Of a stretch of DNA of 64,000 bases, positions 43,281 through 52,027 are shown piece after piece; positions within the stretch are counted from its first letter, which is position 1, and each line of letters begins with the position of its first letter. Under the pieces are notes generated by a model that did no database searches, was not told the origin of the DNA, and saw only the letters and a program-made list of their open reading frames with translations. The stretch is from Candidatus Poribacteria bacterium (GTDB lineage Bacteria; Poribacteria; WGA-4E; WGA-3G). The stretch covers positions 39,606 to 103,605 of the forward strand of contig JAPOZO010000035.1 in the NCBI GenBank assembly GCA_026706025.1, written 5' to 3'. The translations under genes were made by a program, and so were the position numbers.

Positions 43281-46025
43281 CTAACCAACAGATGCGATTT
43301 CCAGATTGTCGCGCCAATGTTTCTGTAACATCCGTTTCAGCAATTGATGTGCCGGTGCGTTCAACTCACGATCGGCTTTGACTAATGACTCCGCCTCTTG
43401 TTTCGCTGTTTCCAAGAGCGTAGCATCGTGGATGATGTTTGCGATCTTGAAATTCGGGACCCCCGATTGCCGTGTGCCGAAGAACTCTCCCGGTCCCCGG
43501 ATGTTCAGGTCTGCCTCTGCGATCTTGAAGCCGTTGTTTGTCCGAATCATCGCTTGAATCCGTTGGTAGGAATCGTCACCTTTTGGCGTCGCGACAAGGT
43601 AGCACGCCGATTGGTGCTTGCCACGTCCGACACGTCCCCGCAATTGGTGCAGCTGGGACAACCCAAAGCGTTCTGCGTTTTCAATCACCATTAGCGTTGC
43701 GTTCGGGATATCAATACCTACCTCAATCACCGTTGTTGAAACAAGGATGTCAATGTGCTTATTGTTGAACTTTGCCATGACTTCTTGTTTCTCAATGGAT
43801 TTCATCTGTCCATGCAACAACCCAACGCGTAGGTCTGGAAATACGGCATTTTGAAGATGTTCTGCCATCTCTGTGGCGGCTTTAAGTTCTTCCAGTTTCT
43901 CGGACTCTTCAACGAGCGGATAGACAACGTATGCCTGTCTGCCGCGTTGAATCTCCTTCCGAAGGTTACCGTATAACTTTTCCCTGTCCTTCTCCTTTAT
44001 CCAGTGGGTCTTAATCGTCTGTCTACCGGGTGGCATCTCATCAATGACAGAGACGTTCAGATCACCGTAGAGTGTCAAGGCGAGTGTTCTCGGAATCGGG
44101 GTTGCTGTCATGACGAGGACATCTGGTGGGAGTGCCTTGTTGCCCACCTTATTACGAAGTGTTGCGCGTTGCATCACACCGAACCGGTGTTGTTCGTCAA
44201 TGATAACGAGTCCGAGTCTGTGAAAATCGACACCTTCTTGTATCAATGCCTGTGTACCGACGATGAGGTCTGCAGTGCCATCGGCAATTGCGGCTAACGC
44301 TTCTTCACGCTCCGCTTTCGGTAAGTCGCTTTTGAGAAGCACGACGTTTATTTTCTGATTATCCGTATGAGCGGTATCTTTGTGCAAAGACTCGAACATC
44401 TCAGAGAGGTTGTAATAGTGCTGTTCGGCGAGAATTTCAGTCGGTACCATCAGCGCGCCTTGGTACCCATTTTCGATGGCGCGGAGCAGTGCCATCGCCG
44501 CGACGACAGTTTTTCCTGAACCGACATCGCCTTGAATAAGCCGATTCATGACATTTTTCTGGCGCATATCGTTTTGGATTTCACCGAAAACCCGTTTTTG
44601 CGCGCCGGTCAGTTCATACGGAAGCGAGGCGATGAAATCTCGGAGTAGGGTGGGCGTATTGCCTTGTGTCTCGGTGCCAACTTGGAATGCGATACCCTCC
44701 TGTGAGATCTTACGGTCTTTTTTCAGTTCCATTCCAACGCTGAGGAGAAAAAACTCTTCAAAAGCGAGTCGTTTTTGCGCTGCTTTTCGATGTGCCTCCG
44801 AGGTCGGGAAATGGATCTCGTTGATAGCCGACTGCCTGTCAATCAAGCGTTGCCGTTGACGGAGTTCAAGCGGGAGGATTTCTGGTATCTGCTCTCCGTA
44901 TGTATCAAGTGCGGTCCGCATCCACATCCGTAGCATTTTCGCTGTAAGTTTTGCTGTCAGTGGATATTTCGGAACAATCCGGTTTGTGTGAATCAGATTG
45001 TCTTCCTCAAACAGTTCAAACTCATAGTCGGTCGCTTGGATTTCGTTGTAACGCCGCGAGAACTTGCCACTAACAACAACTTCGGTATCAACGGGGAGCA
45101 GCGACTTCATGATACCGATACGTCTTCCGAAATTAACTAACAACGCAACGCCGGTCCCGTCATAAATTGAGATTTTGCCGATGCGTTTCCCTTTCGCAGT
45201 CGGAGATGAGGTATGATTAACGACTTTGCCTTGGATCGTCTCCGGTTCATCATCTTCTGCTCTGCCGACCCTATAAATCTCTACCATCTTCGAGCGGTCG
45301 ATATAATCGCGGGGATAGTATGCCAGTAATTCACCGACTGTTTCGATATTGAGTTCTGCCAAAAGCATCGCGGCACGGCGGGGCCCAATGCCTTTAAGAT
45401 ATTGGAGCGGTTCAGACAGGAAATCGAGGGATGTGAGATCTGTTGAGATTGGGATATCAGAGATCGGCACAGGTGCCGCGGCTTCTTCTGTGAAAGTGCT
45501 TTCTGCCTGCTGAGAAGCAACCTCTGTATCTCCGAACAAGGATAAATGTTCTGCTTGCCGTGTATAAGTTGTAGGTACTGCTACGGGTTCCCGCTTTACA
45601 GGTGCGTTTTCTGAACGACTTCCTGGTTCCTCAAAGAGCGGCAACATCTCCGTTTGTGTTTTCTTTTTAGAACTGGTGCGTTTTGTTGGCTGCTGACGTT
45701 TCTGGGAGGGGGCTGTGCTTGTGTTACTTACATTCGCGAGGTTTCCCTGTCTACCGCCAAGTACGGTATCAATTCGTTTTGTTGCTTCTTCGAGCGTACG
45801 CTGTCGTTCGGTTGGTGATGCACCGGCGTAATTTTCAAAGAGACTTGCCAGACCGTTCAGGACCTCTTTTTCAGTTGCATCCAATGTGAAGGCATCACCA
45901 TTTTTTACCCATAACTGGACGTAGCTTCCCAACCCATTGACGACAACATCGTCTTTACAGCCTTTTCGGAGTTCCTGTTGGAACGGACGGCGGATGGTGC
46001 TAAGAATATTTGCGAAATTGTTCAT
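43281..46025 (-). CDS. recG: ATP-dependent DNA helicase RecG
   Basis: The 914-residue protein has the RecG core from about residue 205: a helix-hairpin segment (LQYLKGIGPRRAAMLLAELNI), wedge OB domain (IQGKVVNHTSSPTAKG), helicase motif I GDVGSGKTVVAAMA, motif II DEQHRFGV, motif III MTATPIPRTLA, motif VI GRVGRGKHQSACYL and the C-terminal clamp. RecG reverses stalled forks and resolves branched DNA. The N-terminal 200 residues are an extension with a helical part (1-95) and a Lys/Ser/Pro-rich linker (about 110-150), as known from some Chloroflexi and cyanobacterial RecG proteins. The gene stops 15 nt upstream of the antitoxin-like gene start. Confidence 0.95.
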   Translation of the reverse strand: MNNFANILSTIRRPFQQELRKGCKDDVVVNGLGSYVQLWVKNGDAFTLDATEKEVLNGLASLFENYAGASPTERQRTLEEATKRIDTVLGGRQGNLANVSNTSTAPSQKRQQPTKRTSSKKKTQTEMLPLFEEPGSRSENAPVKREPVAVPTTYTRQAEHLSLFGDTEVASQQAESTFTEEAAAPVPISDIPISTDLTSLDFLSEPLQYLKGIGPRRAAMLLAELNIETVGELLAYYPRDYIDRSKMVEIYRVGRAEDDEPETIQGKVVNHTSSPTAKGKRIGKISIYDGTGVALLVNFGRRIGIMKSLLPVDTEVVVSGKFSRRYNEIQATDYEFELFEEDNLIHTNRIVPKYPLTAKLTAKMLRMWMRTALDTYGEQIPEILPLELRQRQRLIDRQSAINEIHFPTSEAHRKAAQKRLAFEEFFLLSVGMELKKDRKISQEGIAFQVGTETQGNTPTLLRDFIASLPYELTGAQKRVFGEIQNDMRQKNVMNRLIQGDVGSGKTVVAAMALLRAIENGYQGALMVPTEILAEQHYYNLSEMFESLHKDTAHTDNQKINVVLLKSDLPKAEREEALAAIADGTADLIVGTQALIQEGVDFHRLGLVIIDEQHRFGVMQRATLRNKVGNKALPPDVLVMTATPIPRTLALTLYGDLNVSVIDEMPPGRQTIKTHWIKEKDREKLYGNLRKEIQRGRQAYVVYPLVEESEKLEELKAATEMAEHLQNAVFPDLRVGLLHGQMKSIEKQEVMAKFNNKHIDILVSTTVIEVGIDIPNATLMVIENAERFGLSQLHQLRGRVGRGKHQSACYLVATPKGDDSYQRIQAMIRTNNGFKIAEADLNIRGPGEFFGTRQSGVPNFKIANIIHDATLLETAKQEAESLVKADRELNAPAHQLLKRMLQKHWRDNLEIASVG

Positions 46026-46138
46026 ACTTTTATCTTGGTGACAAACCTTTTGACTTTAATATACGATATATCCGCCTTGATTGTAACAAATTAGACGTAA
46101 ATTCACTGAAAACGTTGAGTGTGATTGCCAAAACAGAC

Positions 46139-46167
46139 TTGACACAACGGTGCAAATTGTCTATAAT
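46139..46167 (+). promoter_or_regulatory. Consensus sigma-70 promoter of the PhyH gene
   Basis: TTGACA (46139-46144) and TATAAT (46162-46167) are both perfect matches separated by 17 nt. Transcription should start near 46174, giving a 32-nt leader with GAGGAG just before the PhyH ATG at 46206. It faces away from recG. Confidence 0.75.
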
Positions 46168-46205
46168 CCTCTCACATTAACAGACTCGCAACAGAGGAGC
46201 AACGT

Positions 46206-47042
46206 ATGCTATCTCCATACTTGACGGATGTCCAACAAAAGGTGTGGCAGACGGAAGGGTATCTGCTCATCAAGAACGTGCTTTCACCTGCTGAAATTGA
46301 AACGCTTTTGGCGGCTGTGGATTCAGCGATTGAAACGTATGTCCAAGAGACACCCAGTCTACAAGGCAATAATCGGTTCGGGAAAGGTGCTTATACGATT
46401 ATCCGAGCAATTGAGCGGACAGATGCCTTAGATCCGCTCACCGATCATCCGCGGACCTTCGGCACGATCCTTTCATTGATGGGGCCATATCTCCAGATTA
46501 TGGGCACGCAAATCTATGTTCGTCACCCGGATGTTGACGCGTTGATGGGATTTCATACGGATGCCGGTCCCTCGCTGCAACGGATTCATCCACATCCGGA
46601 TAGTTTGCCTCTGCAATTCAAAATCCAATTTTTCTTGACAGATCTGACTGAACCCGATCAAGGGAATTTTATGTGTGTGCCGGGCAGCCACAAAGTAGAT
46701 TTCCCCGAGAACGGATTTAAAAAGGGTGAGTATCCGAAAGGTGCGATTCAGGTCATTGCTGAAGCGGGAGATGCCGTCATCTTCCCTTGGGCGTTATGGC
46801 ACGGTGTCGGTCCAAATCGGACGGATCGCATCCGCAAAAGCGTCACGTTCCGTTATGGACAGATGTGGTCCCGTCCTTATGACTATGACAAACTTCCCGC
46901 GGAAGTGCTTGAACGGATGACACCGCGTCGTCGCCGATTATTTGGAGACATGGGTGAAGATCACCATCCAACCGATTACTTCAAGCCGCATGATCAGCTT
47001 GAGGTTATTGGCATTGACGAATGGAATCTCACGCTCCCGTAA
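46206..47042 (+). CDS. Phytanoyl-CoA dioxygenase (PhyH) family protein
   Basis: The 278-residue Fe(II)/2-oxoglutarate oxygenase has WQTEGYLLIKNVLS near the N terminus, the HxD metal motif in GFHTDAGPSLQ, and the distal His in FPWALWHGVGPNRTDRIRKSV, whose arginines bind 2-oxoglutarate. The C-terminal segment (RPYDYDKLPAEVLERMTPRRRRLFGD) is typical of the poribacterial/planctomycete group. The gene stands alone behind a perfect consensus promoter with a strong ribosome binding site, suggesting high constitutive expression. The substrate is unknown. Confidence 0.9.
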   Translation: MLSPYLTDVQQKVWQTEGYLLIKNVLSPAEIETLLAAVDSAIETYVQETPSLQGNNRFGKGAYTIIRAIERTDALDPLTDHPRTFGTILSLMGPYLQIMGTQIYVRHPDVDALMGFHTDAGPSLQRIHPHPDSLPLQFKIQFFLTDLTEPDQGNFMCVPGSHKVDFPENGFKKGEYPKGAIQVIAEAGDAVIFPWALWHGVGPNRTDRIRKSVTFRYGQMWSRPYDYDKLPAEVLERMTPRRRRLFGDMGEDHHPTDYFKPHDQLEVIGIDEWNLTLP

Positions 47043-47059
47043 AATCACACACCCCAGGC

Positions 47060-47283
47060 CCGGTAGGTGCAGTTTCATGAAGATTAATTTTTTAATTCGG
47101 TAATGTCAGAACGTGCGATAATGCACTTCGCATTTGGGTGAGTACACCGCGATGCACATCGCATCTGGGCGAGTACGCCGCAAAAATCGCACTACTACAA
47201 GCCAAACCGTTTGTAGTAGGGCAATTCATTGCCCGTTTATTACCGAAATATTTTCTTAAACTTCATCCAACCGCACCGAATCC
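47060..47283. mobile_element. Inverted-repeat element between the PhyH and nucleoside hydrolase genes
   Basis: The left end (47060-47104, CCGGTAGGTGCAGTTTCATG... to TTCGGTAAT) is the imperfect complement of the right end (47239-47283, ATTACCGAAATATTTTC... to GCACCGAATCC). The 225-bp unit has no gene; the middle holds GATGCACATCGCAT and GTAGTAGGGCAATTCATTGCCC iterations. A third copy of the end sequence lies at 55233-55280. This looks like a non-autonomous transposon or a dispersed repeat family. Confidence 0.55.
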
Positions 47284-47317
47284 TATTCTAAAATTGCCCA
47301 TATCCATTCCGTGTTGC

Positions 47318-48241
47318 TTAATCCGAGTGCGCTTGTAATTTCTCAAACAGATCCCTAAAAATCGCGTCCCGATTCACACTCGATGCAACGCGCATCAGAT
47401 GACGGTTGTTGTCAAAACTCCACGTCACTGCTTCCGTCAAGATCGGACTGTGGACAATTTCTGTCGGTACCCACGCCGGGTTGATGAGGTATGCTGTCGC
47501 GGATATATCCCATATCACCTTTGACCAAGCAAAGTGGTCGCTTGCGTAATCCTTAAAGATTTCTACGAGGTAATCACCGACTTTGCCTCTACCTTGCACA
47601 TAGCGTTCCATCTCAGCGACTGTCGTGTGCAGATGTGAGACGACCCCGCGTGCGGGTAGCCAAACGAATGGTACACCGCAGTCCAAAACCACTTGCGCGC
47701 TCTGAAGGTCCTGCATAAGGTTGAACTCTCGGGTGTGGGGCCAGTACAACGGATTCCCACCAAGCCAGACGATGACAATGCGTTCGATAATTTCGGGTGC
47801 TATGAGGATCGCGGAGGCGACGTTGGTTATCGCTCCCACAGCAACGACATAGAGTGGTTCTTCAGGACTTGCTGTTAATGCCCGTTCAATCATATCGGTG
47901 GCAGCATCGCTTGGCACGGGGGTCTCTTTATCAGAGAGAAACGCCCTGGAACCGCGATAGACAAATCCGTCGGCGGGGACATTCAGGAAATCCAAGAGCC
48001 TTAGAATTTCATCGTAGCTTTTCTCCATGCCATCTTCGGCGTTCGCTGAGCGGTTGTTGTGGAAAGGCGCAGCATAGAGTGCCTCAACGTTGAGGTGTTC
48101 CGGTGAAAGCAGCGCGTGAACGACTGCAAATTGATCGTCGATTTCGTTGTAAGTATCAGTGTCAAGTACCATCCGCACTTGTCCTGTCGGCGGTTGGAGC
48201 ATCTCCAAGCGTTTTGACGCTGACAGCTTTGGAAAATTCAT
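47318..48241 (-). CDS. Inosine/uridine-preferring nucleoside hydrolase
   Basis: The 307-residue protein has VRMVLDTDTYNEIDDQFAVVHALLS near residue 25. The DTDxxxxxDD aspartates bind Ca2+ in the nucleoside hydrolase fold. Later motifs include VVAVGAITNVASAI, IVIVWLGGNP and EFNLMQD, and the active-site region near the end. The enzyme splits the N-glycosidic bond of ribonucleosides for salvage. In the first motif Asn replaces the second Asp pair partner (TYNEIDD), a known family variant. Upstream sequence holds a long palindrome (48462-48485). Confidence 0.88.
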   Translation of the reverse strand: MNFPKLSASKRLEMLQPPTGQVRMVLDTDTYNEIDDQFAVVHALLSPEHLNVEALYAAPFHNNRSANAEDGMEKSYDEILRLLDFLNVPADGFVYRGSRAFLSDKETPVPSDAATDMIERALTASPEEPLYVVAVGAITNVASAILIAPEIIERIVIVWLGGNPLYWPHTREFNLMQDLQSAQVVLDCGVPFVWLPARGVVSHLHTTVAEMERYVQGRGKVGDYLVEIFKDYASDHFAWSKVIWDISATAYLINPAWVPTEIVHSPILTEAVTWSFDNNRHLMRVASSVNRDAIFRDLFEKLQAHSD

Positions 48242-48803
48242 AAGCCGTTTTAACCTTGCAAATAGAGTATTTTCTTTAGTATATCACGTTTGGGAAAAGA
48301 TGGGAATTTATTGTTGCGTAGCGAAATGCTGCGAAATTTTCTGCGGGTTGTTTTAATTTGGATTTCCTCAGACTTCTAACAGAACATATCTGAAGTATTA
48401 ACGCCTGTGAAAAGGACAACACCAAAAACGGACAATTGAATGATCCTGACGTAAGTCCTAAAAATGTTACACCAGTGTAACATTTGATGTAAATTGATTA
48501 TCGGTATAAACCCAGTCCCTGTAAGGGTTTAGAGGCAATTTTGGTGTTGCTTTCGTTTTGCAAAAAAAAAAATAATTTGGCGAAAAGTGTAACATTTGGT
48601 TGGGTTGTCAGTAGGTCGTCGGCAACGATTTATTTTTGCTATCCGGTTTTGAGGGTGCTCATCGGAATCTACGCGCTATGCTCCTTTAATACTTTAGATA
48701 TTTCTAATTAATTCGAGTTTGTGTATATATGATAACATATATAATATGAGAATTCAAATGAAAAACAAAGTATTCTGCTTTTCTTACTATTTGCTCGGAT
48801 TGA
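48242..48803. other. Gene-free region upstream of the nucleoside hydrolase
   Basis: About 560 nt without any supported gene. It contains the palindrome and half site described at 48462 and 48587, a run of eleven A residues (48562-48572) and AT-rich sequence at 48700-48770. The interval separates two minus-strand units, so it should hold the hydrolase promoter and the terminator of the 68-residue gene. Confidence 0.5.
48462..48485. promoter_or_regulatory. 24-bp perfect palindrome and distant half site
   Basis: Arms AAATGTTACAC (48462-48472) and GTGTAACATTT (48475-48485) flank a CA centre. The half site GTGTAACATTT recurs at 48587-48597. It lies about 220 nt upstream of the nucleoside hydrolase start and may be a repressor operator. 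On the minus strand the hairpin followed by TTA could alternatively terminate the 68-residue gene unit. Confidence 0.45.
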
Positions 48804-49010
48804 TTAATCATCCAAGGCTTCTTCACTTTCGTCTTCAACGGGACGCTCAATTAAAATTCGTTGTGTGTAGGAATCGTCTTCGTCTGTCATGAAGACGAGA
48901 AGCCCGGCATCAAAGGCGATTTCAAGGATCTGTTCAAAGGCTTTATCCATCCGTTCGTCTTTTGTACATTCATCAACTGTGGTCGTTTCAATATCGATAG
49001 TTGGTTTCAT
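48804..49010 (-). CDS. Small acidic hypothetical protein
   Basis: The 68-residue protein starts MKPTIDIETTTVDEC; AGGAG lies 6 nt before this ATG, so I prefer it to the upstream frame start at 49067. It is acidic at the C terminus (DEDDSYTQRILIERP, then EDESEEALDD). No signal peptide, membrane segment or known domain. It lies about 105 nt downstream of the SNase-like gene on the same strand. Not recognised; the clear start site and codon pattern support it as a real gene. Confidence 0.5.
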   Translation of the reverse strand: MKPTIDIETTTVDECTKDERMDKAFEQILEIAFDAGLLVFMTDEDDSYTQRILIERPVEDESEEALDD

Positions 49011-49115
49011 AGTAACTCCTGCTCGTGGATTGTGAAATTGCTGAGCATCAGCATTTAAATCAGGCATGAGACCTCACTTGTTCTAAATCTCAGGTGGATG
49101 GGCGGAAGAGGGATA

Positions 49116-49508
49116 TTAACGCGGAGGGTGCGACCATTTGGCGTGTCCGCTGTAGACCATGATTGCATTTACAAACACGTGGTCTGGATATCGCCATACA
49201 TCGGCAACTACGCGATCGTGAGAAATACTGACTGGCTTGAATATGACCTGTTTTCCTTCCAGAAATTGTTTCAGATAGCGGATAGCCTTTTCACCTTGAG
49301 GCGTCCCGATTTCTGGGGCATCTATATTTTTTAAGCGAATCTTGTGAAACATATTTGGGCGGTTCAACCGTTCCGTAGGAGTTTCAGCAGCGAGGGGGGC
49401 TCCAATCAGTCTTTCCATCGGAGTCCGTAGTGCTGTCTGTCGAGAAATTTCAGGGCTGATCTCAAGCGTATCCCCATCAATGACTCTTGTGACAACATGA
49501 GTTTGCAT
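49116..49508 (-). CDS. Staphylococcal nuclease-like (SNase) domain protein
   Basis: The 130-residue protein has VIDGDTLEI (residues 9-17), IRLKNIDAPEIGTPQGEKAI (about 56-75) and DRVVADVWRYPDHVFVNAIMVYSGHA, the SNase OB-fold signature with Arg and Asp residues of the active site. SNase proteins are Ca-dependent phosphodiesterases cutting DNA and RNA. An insertion of about 35 residues (SRQTALRTPMERLIGAPLAA and following) separates the first two motifs, which is unusual. No signal peptide is present, so it appears intracellular. The gene lies between the TPR chimera and the 68-residue gene. Confidence 0.75.
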   Translation of the reverse strand: MQTHVVTRVIDGDTLEISPEISRQTALRTPMERLIGAPLAAETPTERLNRPNMFHKIRLKNIDAPEIGTPQGEKAIRYLKQFLEGKQVIFKPVSISHDRVVADVWRYPDHVFVNAIMVYSGHAKWSHPPR

Positions 49509-49573
49509 CTTTTTGCTCCTTTTCTGAACCTACCGCTGCCTGTAATAGGTATTATTATTGTTAGGGTTCAAGT

Positions 49574-51607
49574 CTATGGCTTTGGTAAAGTCTTCAATAA
49601 CGCGGTTAACTTTGCCTTTGTTGTGATAAGCATTGCCGCATAAGCATTATCATCGTTAGGGTTCAAGTCTATGGCTTTGGTAAAATCTTCAAGAGCCAAG
49701 TCGTACTTACCTTTCTCGTGGTAAGCCAAACCACGACTGGCATAGATCCTGGCATCTTTAGGGTTCAAGTCTATAGCTTTGGTAAAATCTTTGATGGCCA
49801 AGGTATACTCGTTTTTCCTACAGTAAACCACACCGCGATTGATATAGGCATTATCATCGTTAGGGTTCAAGTCTATAACTTTGTTAAAATCTTCAAGAGC
49901 CAAGTCATATTTACCATTGTTGCTGTAGACTACACCGCGACTGGTATAGGCACCGGCACTATCAGGGTTCAAGTCTATAGTTTTAGTAAAGTCTTCTATG
50001 GCCAGGTCGAACTCACCGTTCCTATCATAAGCCATACCGCGGCTGGCATAGATATCGTCATCATCGGGATTCAAATCTATAGCCTTGGTAAAATCTTCAA
50101 TGGCGAGGTCAAACTCCCCCTTTATGCCGTAAGCCACACCGCGAAAGATATAGGCATCGGTATCATCAGGGTTCAAGTTTATAGTTTTGTTAAAGTCTTC
50201 AATGGCATGGTCAAACTCGTCATCTTCGAGGTAAGCACGGCCTCGGTTGTAATAGGCTGTGGGATGCTCGGGTTCAAGTTGTATCGCCTTGTTAAAGTCT
50301 TCAATGGCATGGTCAAACTTCCCTTTTTTGAAGTAAGTCGCACCGCGACTGGTATAGGTACTGATACAGATCTCGCCATCATCAGGGTTCAAGTTTATAG
50401 TTTTGTTAAAGTCTTCAATGGCATGATCAAACTCGTCATTTTTGAAGTAAGCACGGCCTCGGTTGTAATAGGCTGTGGGATGTTCGGGTTCAAGTTGTAT
50501 CGCAGTATTATAATCTCTAATGGCTTGATCATAATCTCCTTTGCTGGTATAAACATTGCCACGATTGTTATAGGCTGATGCATAGTCTGAGTTGAGTTGT
50601 ATCGCCGTGGTATAATCTTCAATGGCTCGGTCATAATCTCTTTTGTTGGTATAAGCATTGCCTCGGTTGTAATAGGCCTCGGCGTAATTGAGATTCAGTT
50701 GTATCGCAGCGTCATAATCTCTAATAGCTCGGTCAACCTTGCCTGCTCTGTCGTAAGCAAGTCCTCGATTGATATAGGCTATAGCATAATCAGTCCTCAA
50801 TTCTATGGCAGTATTATAGTCTCTAATAGCTCGGTCGTAATTTCCTTTGCTGGTATAAGCATTGCCACGATTGTTATAGGCTGATGCATAGTCTGAGTTG
50901 AGTTGTATCGCCGTGGTATAATCTTCAATAGCTCGGTCATAATTCCCTTTGTTGGTATAAGCTGTGCCGCGATTATCGAAGGCTTCCCAAAAATTAGACT
51001 TCAACGCAGTCGCTTGATCATAGGCTGAAATGGCTTTTTCCGGCCGGTTCCCCTGATAAAGGAGGTAACCGATAGAAAAAAAAGCATGTGCGGCGAGTTC
51101 ACTTTCACTCTGTTTAGGAATGTTTGAAGCGGGCTGCTTGCTTTTGTTTGCTGTTTCTATGGGTGCTTCTTCTGCCAACTCTGGAAACCGTTCGGTGAGT
51201 TTTGGAACGTAGGCATCTTCATAGTTGGCAATGATCCGAATAATGAATTTCATCAACGGTGCCAAAGGATGACTTTGATTCTCACCAACGGAATAAATTA
51301 ATTCTTCTAATACATCATCCAACCATTGATATTCATCTTCTGTCAGTTCGATAACACCGTAATGACCATGCCGCTGCCCAAAATCGATTAATCCATCTAA
51401 TACCCATACTAACCATTGATAGGCACTTTCAGGGTAGATTGTAGACACAACGGGAGCCGACGATTGAATTTCGACCTGAATTTGTATCGGCTCCGACCTC
51501 TGAAACAATTGGGATCCGCTTAAGGTAACTCCAGATGAAACGGTATCCAATTCCAAAGGCCCAGGTATTGATGAAACGTCAAATGCGTGTTGTATTTCCA
51601 TCGCCAT
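49574..51607 (-). CDS. HigA-like N-terminal segment fused to a long TPR array
   Basis: The 677-residue protein has residues 85-140 (ELTEDEYQWLDDVLEELI, then LAPLMKFIIRIIANYEDAYVP) resembling the N-terminal part of HigA-type antitoxins (TEEEYxxALxxIEELM...LLxxLIxxYExxHYP). The HTH of HigA is missing. From about residue 170 there are about 14 tetratricopeptide repeats with the YNRGxAYxxKGxYDxAIxDYxxAIxLxPxxAxAY pattern. They are very similar to each other, and DNA repeats of 102 bp are visible. It starts 4 nt after the HigB-like toxin gene, with GAGG upstream. It is probably the cognate antitoxin or a toxin-controlled scaffold; this is inference. Confidence 0.75.
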   Translation of the reverse strand: MAMEIQHAFDVSSIPGPLELDTVSSGVTLSGSQLFQRSEPIQIQVEIQSSAPVVSTIYPESAYQWLVWVLDGLIDFGQRHGHYGVIELTEDEYQWLDDVLEELIYSVGENQSHPLAPLMKFIIRIIANYEDAYVPKLTERFPELAEEAPIETANKSKQPASNIPKQSESELAAHAFFSIGYLLYQGNRPEKAISAYDQATALKSNFWEAFDNRGTAYTNKGNYDRAIEDYTTAIQLNSDYASAYNNRGNAYTSKGNYDRAIRDYNTAIELRTDYAIAYINRGLAYDRAGKVDRAIRDYDAAIQLNLNYAEAYYNRGNAYTNKRDYDRAIEDYTTAIQLNSDYASAYNNRGNVYTSKGDYDQAIRDYNTAIQLEPEHPTAYYNRGRAYFKNDEFDHAIEDFNKTINLNPDDGEICISTYTSRGATYFKKGKFDHAIEDFNKAIQLEPEHPTAYYNRGRAYLEDDEFDHAIEDFNKTINLNPDDTDAYIFRGVAYGIKGEFDLAIEDFTKAIDLNPDDDDIYASRGMAYDRNGEFDLAIEDFTKTIDLNPDSAGAYTSRGVVYSNNGKYDLALEDFNKVIDLNPNDDNAYINRGVVYCRKNEYTLAIKDFTKAIDLNPKDARIYASRGLAYHEKGKYDLALEDFTKAIDLNPNDDNAYAAMLITTKAKLTALLKTLPKP

Positions 51608-51610
51608 AGT

Positions 51611-51916
51611 TTACCTCTTCCATTTACCTCTATCATACTCGTCATGCGTAAGCACACGCCTAATAGAAACTGTCTGATCTGTATATTCAACAAATGTGAT
51701 AAGACGTACGTTTCTACCAATGTTGAAGACTGTCAAAGTTGTGTTTTCACCTGCCTTTATTGGCACCGGGTCTGCTTGAGGAAACGTTTCACGCAAATCT
51801 ACAAAAGACTCAAAAGTTCCTTCCTCCATCAATGTATACCATCGCTGAAGAGCACTTCTGGCAGTTGAATGTCTCTGCGCAAATTTGTCCAGTTTTCTTC
51901 GTCCAATGATCTCCAT
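51611..51916 (-). CDS. higB: HigB family type II toxin
   Basis: The 101-residue protein matches HigB RNases: MEIIGRRKLDKFAQRHSTARSAL, RWYTLMEEGTFESFVDLRETFPQADPV, TTLTVFNIGRNVRLITFVEYTDQTVSIRRVLTHDEYDRGKWK. The final HAEYDKGKW-like motif is characteristic. HigB cleaves mRNA on translating ribosomes. The usual partner is a small HigA HTH protein directly downstream; here the downstream gene, 4 nt away, is the HigA-like/TPR chimera. A consensus-like promoter lies at 51979-52007. No strong ribosome binding site precedes the ATG. Confidence 0.87.
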   Translation of the reverse strand: MEIIGRRKLDKFAQRHSTARSALQRWYTLMEEGTFESFVDLRETFPQADPVPIKAGENTTLTVFNIGRNVRLITFVEYTDQTVSIRRVLTHDEYDRGKWKR

Positions 51917-51978
51917 TAGGTGTTTTCAGGAAATGTCCGCTCCTTGATTCAGTTACATTAAGATGGTCGGTCCCAGTT

Positions 51979-52007
51979 ATTATACCATAGAAAAAATTAA
52001 TTATCAA
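51979..52007 (-). promoter_or_regulatory. Strong sigma-70 promoter of the higB-TPR operon
   Basis: On the minus strand TTGATA (52007-52002) and TATAAT (51984-51979) are 17 nt apart and the -10 is preceded by TGG (extended -10). Transcription should start near 51972, 55 nt before higB. GGACCGACC sequences near the start might be operator parts, but no clear palindrome is seen. Confidence 0.65.
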
Positions 52008-52027
52008 AAAACAAGAACGAAGAAACG

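Noticed and set aside
49718..50578. 286-codon plus-strand frame opposite the TPR gene
   Set aside because: Periodic valine/isoleucine-rich product produced by the antisense of the TPR repeats; no start signal.
49574..51607. Direct repeats of about 102 bp read as a CRISPR-like array
   Set aside because: The repeats are contiguous and code for 34-residue TPR units; there are no unique spacers of constant size.
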